A DNA stretch of 5,187 nucleotides, taken from Paludibacteraceae bacterium. GTDB taxonomy: Bacteria > Bacteroidota > Bacteroidia > Bacteroidales > Paludibacteraceae. The position numbers and the translations under genes are program-made. The notes beneath the pieces were generated by a model. It was not told where the DNA came from. It saw nothing but the letters and a program-made list of their open reading frames with translations, and ran no database searches. The stretch spans positions 1 through 5,187 of the forward strand of contig CANIXM010000171.1 of NCBI GenBank assembly GCA_947471245.1, written 5' to 3'. The stretch's first letter is position 1; each line of letters opens with the position of its first letter. Below are positions 1 to 5,158 of the stretch, one piece after another.

Positions 1-479
1 AGCGATGGATGTATTAGTTGCTTGTTTTTGCCTATCCAGCCTAACCCTGCTTGCTGTGCCCAGTGTCTTTCTAGTACTGGTGCCGAATCCACAAAACTAT
101 GCTGAAATGATGGGTTAATTATTCCTTCCCCATAGTGCTTTTTTAGCTCTGTTTCCAATTGCGATAGCTTGGTTTTGATTACCGTGTGATAATCAATTTC
201 AGAGTAAGCATATTTGGCTAGCTGAGGGGCTTGTGGGTTTTGAAGTTTGCTGGGGTAGTAATTCAACAATACCACCACTACTGACTTGCATTCGGGAACT
301 AAAACAGTGGGGTTGCATCGTTTCTCGAAGTTCCTTTCCAAGTAACTCATGCTGCCATGATAGCCTTTTTCGAGCCATTCTTTCAAATATGCTTCATCAT
401 CACCTACGGCTTCTGCTTTGGCTATGCCACAGGCGTCAAACCCTACTGATAGTGCAATGTCTTTGATAAGGTGATGCAT
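1..479 (-). CDS. queG: Epoxyqueuosine reductase QueG, N-terminal part (3' end beyond window)
   Basis: QueG is a cytoplasmic cobalamin- and Fe-S-dependent enzyme that reduces epoxyqueuosine to queuosine in the wobble position of tRNAs, the last step of queuosine synthesis. The reading frame runs open from an ATG at 479 to the window edge, giving 159 complete codons. Visible family signatures are GFDACGIAKAE (residues 13-23), WLEKGYHGSMSYLERN (35-50), the NP..LVP..KSVVVV block (56-70), AKYAYSEIDYH (88-98), FVDSAPVLER (129-138), whose Asp131 matches the conserved catalytic Asp of QueG, and GLGWIGKN (145-152). The C-terminal half, which should hold the two 4Fe-4S cysteine clusters, lies outside the window, so integrity cannot be judged. 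No in-frame ATG was seen just upstream of the chosen start, and there is no Shine-Dalgarno sequence. It lies 234 nt downstream of gcvH on the same strand, with a hairpin about 20 nt before the start codon. Family assignment is secure from the motifs. Confidence 0.93.
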   Translation of the reverse strand, partial: MHHLIKDIALSVGFDACGIAKAEAVGDDEAYLKEWLEKGYHGSMSYLERNFEKRCNPTVLVPECKSVVVVLLNYYPSKLQNPQAPQLAKYAYSEIDYHTVIKTKLSQLETELKKHYGEGIINPSFQHSFVDSAPVLERHWAQQAGLGWIGKNKQLIHPS

Positions 480-499
480 GGTGGCGTGTAAAGTAATAC

Positions 500-540
500 A
501 ACAAAGGCGTCTAATGATGCATCATCAAAACGCCTTTGTT
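500..540 (-). repeat. Perfect 11-bp hairpin in the queG leader
   Basis: Bases 500-510 are the exact reverse complement of 530-540 (arm ACGCCTTTGTT), enclosing a 19-nt loop that itself contains a 12-base palindrome at 514-525. On the minus strand the hairpin ends about 20 nt before the queG ATG. The tract after it (GTATTACTTT) is only weakly U-rich, so it is a poor terminator in that direction. On the plus strand it is followed by GAATTGTTTGTTT, slightly more terminator-like, but no plus-strand gene precedes it. It could be a weak bidirectional terminator, an attenuator, or a leader structure that affects queG translation. The inverted repeat is read directly from the sequence; its role is open. 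Confidence 0.7.
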
Positions 541-575
541 GAATTGTTTGTTTAGAAAGATTGGAATTTGTTTGA

Positions 576-607
576 AAAATGTATCTGGCTACAACTATTG
601 AAGTAAA
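576..607 (-). promoter_or_regulatory. Possible queG promoter (weak)
   Basis: On the minus strand TACATTTT (583-576) matches seven of eight positions of the Bacteroidota -7 consensus TAnnTTTG if the two n are counted as free, and TTTA (607-604) stands 20 bp upstream in place of TTTG. Transcription would start near 570, so the hairpin at 500-540 would fall in the 5' leader of queG. The match is imperfect in both boxes and the surrounding DNA is AT-rich, so chance is a real alternative. queG could instead be transcribed by read-through from gcvH, since no strong terminator follows gcvH. Confidence 0.25.
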
Positions 608-713
608 TATAGGCTGACGCCATTTCTATTGTGTCCTATCTTCAATTCTCAAATTTGTACTTGTAACTTTTGTGCCTTTTGTGGTTTTTTTTAGACAGAG
701 GTCAATCCATCGG

Positions 714-1091
714 TTAGCCTACCAAAGCGATATATTCATCTGCGCTTAGAAGGCTATTTACTTGCTCTGGATTAGAAATCTGCACTTTGATCATCCATCC
801 GTCACCGTAAGGGCTGTCATTGACCAACTCAGGCGCATCCATCAGTGACTCATTGAACTCTATGATTTCACCGTCAAGGGGAATGAACAAGTCCGAAACT
901 GTTTTTACAGCTTCCACAGTTCCGAATACCTCTCCAGCATTCATCGTTTCACCTACTGTTTCTACTTCTACGAAAACAATCTCACCCAATTCACCTTGAG
1001 CGTAATCTGTAATTCCTACTGTGGCTACATTGCCTTCTACTAGCACCCATTCGTGCTCTTTGGTGTACTTTAAATTCGATGGTACATTCAT
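714..1091 (-). CDS. gcvH: Glycine cleavage system H protein (lipoyl carrier)
   Basis: GcvH is the small cytoplasmic lipoyl-bearing shuttle of the glycine cleavage system. Its lipoyl arm takes the aminomethyl group from the P protein (glycine decarboxylase), passes it to the T protein, and is reoxidised by the L protein. The 125-residue product has the normal family length. It shows the N-terminal YTKEHEW (residues 9-15), VGITDYAQGELG (25-36), and the lipoylation site GTVEAVKTVSDL (57-68) with Lys63 as the modified lysine, followed by the hairpin turn PLDGEI and the late SPYGDGWMIK block. The ATG at 1091 places the YTKEHEW motif as in other H proteins. There is no Shine-Dalgarno sequence, only an A9 tract just upstream. 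It starts 20 nt after the EEP gene, so it is probably the last gene of the rhomboid operon. The P and T genes are not in this window, so it is a stand-alone gcvH here. Assignment is very secure. Confidence 0.98.
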   Translation of the reverse strand: MNVPSNLKYTKEHEWVLVEGNVATVGITDYAQGELGEIVFVEVETVGETMNAGEVFGTVEAVKTVSDLFIPLDGEIIEFNESLMDAPELVNDSPYGDGWMIKVQISNPEQVNSLLSADEYIALVG

Positions 1092-1111
1092 GCTGTTTTT
1101 TTTTATAAGTG

Positions 1112-2215
1112 TTATTTTTTTATGTTAAGTGTACATAGCACTGGTAAGTGGTCAGAGTATTTTACCTTTTCGGTTTTGAACTTAATGAGGTCAAATCCCA
1201 GAGCATCATACATCACATAGTCAATGCGGAAATGGAAGTATTTTTCATTGAATGTCCAACCCATTCCAAATCCACTTTCTGAAAATGCGTCTGTAAGATA
1301 ACATTTGGCTTTGGTGTAAACGTAAGATCCAGGCACGTCGTTGAAGTCACCACACATGATTACTTTGTATGGTGAACTTTCCACAACTTGTGCCACGCTG
1401 TCAGCCTGCACAGCCCTAAGTTTGTAAGCAGAGGCAAGCTTTTTGGAAAAATAGAGTGTGATGCCCGAAAGGCTGTCTGCATCAAAATTTTCTTTTAGAC
1501 TTATCGGTCTCGATTTGTCATTCTCTGTAAGTCTATTGGATTCTAGGTGATTGTTTATCATGCGAATAATTTCACCATCCACATTGATGTCTGAGTAGAT
1601 TGACAGATTGTTGTCCGATGGGTAGCCTATTCGTTGTTTATTGATGATAGGATATTTTGAAAAAGTAGCAATGCCTTCTTTGCGAGTACTTTTACTTTTG
1701 TTAAACGCTATATGTGAATAAGGATATTTTCTGAAAAGCTTCATCACATCTTTTAATGTCAAGTATTTTTCATCTTCACTCACTGTAAACTCTTGAAGAC
1801 AGATGATATCTGCATTGGTTTCTAATGCATATTGAATTACATTGTTTGGGGATTTTTTTGTTGGTTTTGTTATACGTGAACACCTCCAGGTGTTGTAGGA
1901 TAGCAATTTTATGGGTTTTGTTATGGCTGTAGCTTTCGTTTTGCCAAATCGGAATGAGAAAGTATTGCTTATTTGGGATGCTGACAGCAATAAAATGCTC
2001 AATGACAATAAGAACATCCATTTTCGGGAGATCATCCAGAATAGGACAAAGAAAGCATTCACAAAAATAGTTGCTGGCAGAATCAAACTAAGATAGGCGG
2101 GGAAGATAAAAAAATCAGGGCTAATGTAGGCCGCTATCAGGGTTACTGCCATGACCAGTACAGCCCCTACATTGAAGGCTATCATTATCCATTTTAGTAC
2201 CGATCTGCTTGACAT
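1112..2215 (-). CDS. Membrane-anchored endonuclease/exonuclease/phosphatase (EEP) family protein
   Basis: This 367-residue protein has three hydrophobic helices at about residues 9-30, 36-60 and 66-80, then an EEP-fold domain at about 102-365. The metal-dependent catalytic set of the family is complete: Asn108 (LLSYNTW), Glu142 (CLQEF), His223 (NNHLES), Asp290 and Asn292 (GDFND), Asp332 (RIDYV) and the terminal Asp355-His356 pair (SDHLPV). EEP enzymes cut phosphodiester or phosphomonoester bonds in nucleic acids, inositol phosphates or sphingomyelin; the substrate cannot be named from sequence. The positive residues at the N-terminus and in the RK loop near 64-65 predict, by the positive-inside rule, that the catalytic domain lies in the periplasm; this is inference. 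The ATG at 2215 keeps the first helix intact, and AGGGA 8 nt upstream is a weak Shine-Dalgarno-like match, unusual in this window. It follows rhomboid 2 by 26 nt and precedes gcvH by 20 nt, so it is probably co-transcribed with both. Confidence 0.9.
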   Translation of the reverse strand: MSSRSVLKWIMIAFNVGAVLVMAVTLIAAYISPDFFIFPAYLSLILPATIFVNAFFVLFWMISRKWMFLLSLSILLLSASQISNTFSFRFGKTKATAITKPIKLLSYNTWRCSRITKPTKKSPNNVIQYALETNADIICLQEFTVSEDEKYLTLKDVMKLFRKYPYSHIAFNKSKSTRKEGIATFSKYPIINKQRIGYPSDNNLSIYSDINVDGEIIRMINNHLESNRLTENDKSRPISLKENFDADSLSGITLYFSKKLASAYKLRAVQADSVAQVVESSPYKVIMCGDFNDVPGSYVYTKAKCYLTDAFSESGFGMGWTFNEKYFHFRIDYVMYDALGFDLIKFKTEKVKYSDHLPVLCTLNIKK

Positions 2216-2241
2216 GAATTGTGTCCCTAAATTGATTATCC

Positions 2242-3126
2242 TTATTTGCCTTGCTCAAATAGGCGTTTTTTTTCATCGGGAGTAAGGCTTTCATAACCCG
2301 ATGTTTTTATTTTGTCCAGTATTTTGTCCACATTCGCCATCTTCTGAGCTTTGTACATATTGTAGTCTGCGTCAGACATTTTCTGGCTGTTGTAGTTCTT
2401 GCTTTTTTTGACTCGTAGTTTCCGTGATCCGAAAACACCTACTGCTAGATCCAACACCCAACTGACCCAACTCGTAACATCCATTTTATGCTGCAAAGAT
2501 ACAACAAATATATAGCCTGCCAAAGCTCCACCTAGGTGAGCTAATTCACCACCGCCATTTTCTGATGTGATGCTAAAGAAGCTTGTTCCCACGGCTATAA
2601 GCGCTATGTATTTTAATTTCACATTGCCTATCAGCATCAATTGTAGATTCATGTTGGGCGACTTTGCGGCTGTAGCCACTATGATAGCCATGATGGAGCC
2701 AGAGGCACCAAGTAACACACTTCTTGAAAGTAACGGTAAAAAGTAGGGAAAAGTATTAAACGAAATGATATAAATAGCCGCACCTGCAAGTCCTCCTACC
2801 ACGTACAGTCCTACCAACTGTTTTTCACTAAAGTACATCAAGAATATTTTGCCAAACCAAAATAAACTTAACATATTAAAGAAAATATGAAATAATTCTT
2901 GGTGGAGAAACATGTAACTCACTACTGTCCATGGTTTGTAAACCAACTGATTGACCTCTGCAGGCACAGCCAGTTGTGACCACAGCGTGGTGTGGGGAAG
3001 ATTAAACAGACTTAAAACAATGCTCAGAAAATTCAATAATAGGAATATGCCTGAATTAATGTAAATCAACTTAATGAGTTGATTGCCATTCTTAAAGGAA
3101 TGGGTTAGATTGTCCACAAATGCCAT
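2242..3126 (-). CDS. Rhomboid family intramembrane serine protease 2, with C-terminal soluble tail
   Basis: Rhomboids are inner-membrane proteases that cut transmembrane substrates within or next to the bilayer. From the ATG at 3126 this is a 294-residue protein with a six-helix core: first helix about 21-42, helix 2 with His80 and Asn84 (FHIFFNML), helix 4 with the nucleophile Ser142 in GASGS, and helix 6 with the general base His197 in AHLGG. The Ser-His dyad and oxyanion residues are intact. After a basic stretch (RKLRVKKSK, about 235-243) comes a charged tail, about 250-294, with DKILDKIKTSGYESLTPDEK, matching the C-terminal domain I recall from many Bacteroidota rhomboids (DUF6576-like). 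A longer reading begins at TTG 3168, overlapping rhomboid 1 by 25 nt. I prefer ATG 3126, which leaves a 17-nt gap and gives a start like MAFVDNL...GNQLIKLIYIN that I recall from homologues. The natural substrate is unknown. Confidence 0.92.
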   Translation of the reverse strand: MAFVDNLTHSFKNGNQLIKLIYINSGIFLLLNFLSIVLSLFNLPHTTLWSQLAVPAEVNQLVYKPWTVVSYMFLHQELFHIFFNMLSLFWFGKIFLMYFSEKQLVGLYVVGGLAGAAIYIISFNTFPYFLPLLSRSVLLGASGSIMAIIVATAAKSPNMNLQLMLIGNVKLKYIALIAVGTSFFSITSENGGGELAHLGGALAGYIFVVSLQHKMDVTSWVSWVLDLAVGVFGSRKLRVKKSKNYNSQKMSDADYNMYKAQKMANVDKILDKIKTSGYESLTPDEKKRLFEQGK

Positions 3127-3143
3127 GATTGCAATGATTTGAT

Positions 3144-3935
3144 TTAAAACAAATTTCTTTTTTTCCAATACAATAAGAGTACGATTCCGAAAAGCATTCC
3201 ACCCAAGTGGGCAAAGTGTGCAATGTTGTCGCCCGGAAAACGTGCTACACCAAAAAACAATTCTACTGCACCATAAATGAACACGAAAATTTTTGCCTTG
3301 ATGGGGATGGGAATAAACATAATATATAAACTGGTTTCAGGGAAACTCCAACCAAAAGCTAGCAATAAACCAAATATGGCTCCCGATGCTCCTACGGTCA
3401 CAGGCAAACTCATAAATAGCTTTTTTAACTGGATGATTTCTGGTCGGGTAAGGAGTGAGTAGTCACTTACTCTGAAATAGCCACTTAACACCGACTGGTA
3501 GTCTTCTAGCAGTTGCCCAGAATTGGTAGCAATAGCCGTGTTGAATGCCGATAGTGTTTCATTAAATTCAATGGTCCAAAAAAGTTGTTGTATCACTCCT
3601 GCACCAACGCCTGTAACCATGTAATACAACAAGAATCGCTTCGGTCCCCAAAGATTCTCAAGCATAGAACCGAACATATACAAAGAGAACATGTTGAAAA
3701 ATAAATGCTGAAAACTCCCATGCATAAACATGTAGGAGAAAAACTGAAATAATTTGAATTTTTCAGAACCCCAATAGTGCATACCCAAAATTTGGTTTAG
3801 GTCTAACATAAGTCCCATTCTCTCAAAAACACCAGGTAAGAGCTCTGATGAAAGCCATAGGATTAAGTTAATAGCAATGATGTTTTTAACAATAGGTGAA
3901 ATAGAGTTTAAAAAAGATGGTCGGTAATTATTCAT
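3144..3935 (-). CDS. Rhomboid family intramembrane serine protease 1
   Basis: This is a 263-residue inner-membrane rhomboid protease and the first gene of the likely operon. Its catalytic features are complete: His77 and Asn81 in QHLFFNM on helix 2, the nucleophile Ser185 in VGASGAIFG on helix 4, and His243 in AHFAHLGG on helix 6. The LENLWGPKRFLLYY segment (93-105) matches the conserved Glu-containing loop entering helix 3. Hydrophobic helices are seen near 17-35, 77-93, 101-120, 183-197, 214-231 and 241-257. The stretch between helices 3 and 4 (about 121-180) is long and polar, an insertion absent from the neighbouring rhomboid. The protein ends soon after helix 6 with a basic tail (WKKRNLF) and has no extra domain. 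The ATG at 3935 puts a short polar N-terminus before the first helix. No Shine-Dalgarno sequence is visible. Family is secure; substrate and division of labour with rhomboid 2 are unknown. Confidence 0.94.
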   Translation of the reverse strand: MNNYRPSFLNSISPIVKNIIAINLILWLSSELLPGVFERMGLMLDLNQILGMHYWGSEKFKLFQFFSYMFMHGSFQHLFFNMFSLYMFGSMLENLWGPKRFLLYYMVTGVGAGVIQQLFWTIEFNETLSAFNTAIATNSGQLLEDYQSVLSGYFRVSDYSLLTRPEIIQLKKLFMSLPVTVGASGAIFGLLLAFGWSFPETSLYIMFIPIPIKAKIFVFIYGAVELFFGVARFPGDNIAHFAHLGGMLFGIVLLLYWKKRNLF

Positions 3936-4090
3936 CTTGCTATATTCTTATGGGGTTAATTGATCAATAAAGATGTGCTAAATCACTATATTTATAGTAA
4001 AGGAAGTTCAGTGATAAAAGTTTATATTTATTACAAAATTAAAGATATTTTCTCCGTAAAAAAGACCTATTTTCTCTCTGATATATAGTG

Positions 4091-4098
4091 CAAAAGTA
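4091..4098 (-). promoter_or_regulatory. Candidate -7 element for the rhomboid operon
   Basis: On the minus strand these bases read TACTTTTG, an exact fit to the Bacteroidota -7 consensus TAnnTTTG. The -33 region is poor: the nearest TTG (4114-4112) is only 13 bp away and a TTTA (4118-4115) gives a 16-bp spacer instead of about 19. Transcription would start near 4085 and give a leader of about 150 nt before the ATG at 3935. No better -7 match was seen closer to the gene. Confidence 0.4.
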
Positions 4099-4101
4099 GT
4101 G

Positions 4102-4170
4102 AAAAAGCCACCAATAAAGCGTTTGCCGTCATTTTTTTTGAAAACTTCTACGTTTATTGGCTTTTTTTTT
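4102..4170 (+). repeat. Terminator-like imperfect hairpin upstream of the HU promoter
   Basis: AAAAAGCC (4102-4109) pairs with GGCTTTTT (4159-4166), AATAAA (4113-4118) pairs with TTTATT (4153-4158) and CG (4120-4121) pairs with CG (4151-4152). This makes 16 base pairs interrupted by bulges at 4110-4112 and 4119, around a 29-nt loop. On the plus strand the right arm merges into a run of nine T (4162-4170), as in an intrinsic terminator. No gene reads into it from the left, so it may insulate the HU gene, end an unrecognised short RNA, or be a chance feature of AT-rich DNA. Confidence 0.4.
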
Positions 4171-4180
4171 AATTAAATGC

Positions 4181-4210
4181 TTGTATATTATTTCCAAACG
4201 ACTATATTTG
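4181..4210 (+). promoter_or_regulatory. Promoter of the HU gene (Bacteroidota type)
   Basis: TTG at 4181-4183 and TATATTTG at 4203-4210 are separated by exactly 19 bp, matching the Bacteroidota primary sigma-factor promoter (TTTG, about 19 bp, TAnnTTTG). Transcription would begin a few bases after 4210, giving a leader of roughly 45 nt that is AT-rich and lacks a Shine-Dalgarno sequence. This fits a strongly expressed HU gene. The -7 box overlaps the palindrome TTTGCAAA at 4207-4214. Confidence 0.8.
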
Positions 4211-4261
4211 CAAAGTCAAAAACCTAATTGTTTATCGTTTTCTAATAAAAAAATTAATTTT

Positions 4262-4534
4262 ATGAACAAAGCTGAATTAATCAATGCCATCGCTGAAGAA
4301 GCAGGTCTTAGCAAAGTTGATGCTAAAAAAGCGCTTGAAGCTGTAGTAAAAAGTGTATCAGATGCTCTTGTTTCAGGAGACAAAGTTAGTTTAATCGGAT
4401 TTGGTACTTTCTCAGTTACTGAGCGTGCTGCCCGTCCAGGTATCAATCCTGCAACTAAACAAGCAATTACAATCGAAGCTAAAAAAGTAGCTAAATTTAA
4501 AGCTGGTGCTGAGTTAACTGCTGCTATCAACTAA
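4262..4534 (+). CDS. HU family DNA-binding protein
   Basis: HU proteins are small dimeric histone-like proteins that bend DNA without sequence specificity and help organise the nucleoid, replication and recombination. The 90-residue product has the standard HU length and layout: a helical dimerisation half starting MNKAELINAIAEEAGLSK, the GFGTF turn (46-50), the DNA-binding arm with RPGINPATK (58-66) in which Pro63 is the intercalating proline, and a C-terminal IEAKKVAKFKAGAEL helix (71-85). I chose ATG 4262 because it gives the canonical HU N-terminus; an upstream TTG at 4157 in the same frame precedes the promoter and is not used. Translation lacks a Shine-Dalgarno sequence, with an A7 run 9-15 nt upstream, usual for this phylum. 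It is a single-gene unit with its own promoter (4181-4210) and terminator (4560-4593). It belongs to the canonical HU type, not the longer Bacteroidota IHF-like variants. Confidence 0.97.
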   Translation: MNKAELINAIAEEAGLSKVDAKKALEAVVKSVSDALVSGDKVSLIGFGTFSVTERAARPGINPATKQAITIEAKKVAKFKAGAELTAAIN

Positions 4535-4559
4535 TCAGTTGATTCATTGGTCTCAAATC

Positions 4560-4593
4560 AAAAAGGGAATACTTCATAAGTAATCCCTTTTTT
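4560..4593. terminator. Bidirectional intrinsic terminator between HU and DJ-1 genes
   Basis: AAAAAGGGA (4560-4568) pairs with TCCCTTTTT (4584-4592), and inside it TACTT (4570-4574) pairs with AAGTA (4578-4582) across one A-A mismatch, closing on the loop CAT. The plus strand ends in six T and the minus strand in five T, so it can stop both the HU transcript (26 nt after the stop codon) and the convergent DJ-1-family transcript (23 nt after its stop codon). Confidence 0.9.
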
Positions 4594-4615
4594 AGCTTTA
4601 ATAGTTCGGCATTAT

Positions 4616-5158
4616 TTAAAAATAGATGGCTCGAGCTATTTTTTGTACTTCTTCATTTCCTTTGAGTGTAGCCACTACTTCCAGCGCAAATTCAATAGCC
4701 ACACCTGCAGCTTTTGCAGTGATGGTATTTCCGGATTTAACCACTTTGTTCTCAGAAATAGTTGCCCCTTGTAACGCAGATTCAACACCTGGATAGCAAA
4801 TAGCCTCTTTCCCATTCAGCAGATTTAATTTTCCCAATATTGAAGGAGCAGCGCAAATGGCTGCTGTCAGTTTTCCTGCGTCGAAGTGTCGCTTAAGCTG
4901 ATCTAGCAATTGCTGGTGTGCACCCAAGTTAGTAGTGCCTGGTTGTCCTCCTGGCAGTATCAGTGCATCCGCCTCTGCAAAATCACATTGAGAGAACAAA
5001 CAATCTGCCTCCACAGCTATGTGATGAGCTCCTACCACACGTAGGCTTTCGGAAATCGATACTGTTACAGTCTGTATCCCAGCGCGTCGTAAAATGTCTA
5101 TAGGCGTGATGGCTTCAATTTCTTCAAATCCATCAGCAAGAAAGATGTAAGCAGTCAT
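4616..5158 (-). CDS. DJ-1/PfpI family protein
   Basis: This 180-residue protein has the usual length of the bacterial DJ-1/YajL/ThiJ branch of the class I glutamine amidotransferase-like superfamily. It begins directly with the first beta strand and the FEEIEAITPIDILRRAG block (residues 11-27), whose Glu15 corresponds to the conserved Glu that contacts the reactive cysteine. Cys102 in AAICAAPSILG (99-109) sits at the nucleophile elbow, and ILPGGQPG (67-74) and CYPGVE (121-126) are family signatures. Members have been reported as oxidative-stress proteins, chaperones or glyoxalase/deglycase-type enzymes, and the exact reaction is debated, so I give no enzyme name. The late GPGT motif common in this family is replaced by KAAGVAIEFAL (149-159). 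The gene converges on the HU gene and shares its terminator. Only 29 nt of upstream DNA are visible, without a clear promoter. It is a cytoplasmic protein by its lack of signal or membrane segments. Confidence 0.93.
   Translation of the reverse strand: MTAYIFLADGFEEIEAITPIDILRRAGIQTVTVSISESLRVVGAHHIAVEADCLFSQCDFAEADALILPGGQPGTTNLGAHQQLLDQLKRHFDAGKLTAAICAAPSILGKLNLLNGKEAICYPGVESALQGATISENKVVKSGNTITAKAAGVAIEFALEVVATLKGNEEVQKIARAIYF

Larger units (their letters stand above)
480..713. other. Intergenic region between gcvH and queG, no gene
   Basis: This 234-nt stretch contains no convincing coding sequence on either strand. What it holds is the hairpin at 500-540, a weak minus-strand promoter candidate at 576-607, and, just after the gcvH stop, a run of eight T on the plus strand (A on the minus strand) next to the short direct repeat CTTTTGTG. 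No GC-rich terminator stem follows gcvH. The length contrasts with the 17-26 nt gaps upstream and suggests that queG is at least partly controlled on its own. Confidence 0.7.
3936..4261. other. Divergent control region between the rhomboid operon and the HU gene
   Basis: This 326-nt AT-rich stretch has no coding sequence I can support. It contains promoters reading both ways (HU at 4181-4210, rhomboid candidate at 4091-4098), a terminator-like imperfect hairpin at 4102-4170 between them, and several small palindromes in the presumed rhomboid leader: ATTGATCAAT at 3959-3968, ACTATA-TT-TATAGT at 3985-3998, and ATCACT/AGTGAT at 3982-3987 and 4010-4015. A reading frame open from TTG 4157 into the HU gene adds 35 residues unlike any HU N-terminus and begins upstream of the HU promoter, so it is not a start. 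Confidence 0.75.

Noticed and set aside
233..466. Open plus-strand frame of 77 codons
   Set aside because: It lies antisense to queG, whose minus-strand frame carries clear family motifs, and its own product is low-complexity Leu/Cys/His-rich with no recognisable domain.
500..540. A known preQ1 riboswitch in front of queG
   Set aside because: The A-rich tail and loop features of preQ1-I are not present, and I see no match to the preQ1-II or -III layouts; only general pseudoknot geometry is shared.
514..556. Plus-strand short frame from ATG 514 ending at TAG in the queG leader
   Set aside because: Thirteen codons read through the hairpin, with no promoter, start signal or similarity supporting a peptide.
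1092..1111. Glycine riboswitch before gcvH
   Set aside because: The gap to the upstream EEP gene is only 20 nt and A-rich, with no room for an aptamer.
3127..3168. TTG start at 3168 for rhomboid 2, overlapping rhomboid 1 by 25 nt
   Set aside because: The extra 14 residues are encoded mostly within the end of rhomboid 1, TTG is a rare start, and the ATG at 3126 gives a normal N-terminus and a 17-nt gap.
4157..4261. 35-residue N-terminal extension of the HU protein from TTG 4157
   Set aside because: It starts upstream of the exact promoter match at 4181-4210, and HU proteins start at the MNKAELI motif encoded at 4262.
4216..4530. Open minus-strand frame of 104 codons opposite HU
   Set aside because: It is the antisense of a strongly conserved HU gene with its own promoter and terminator, and its product resembles no family.
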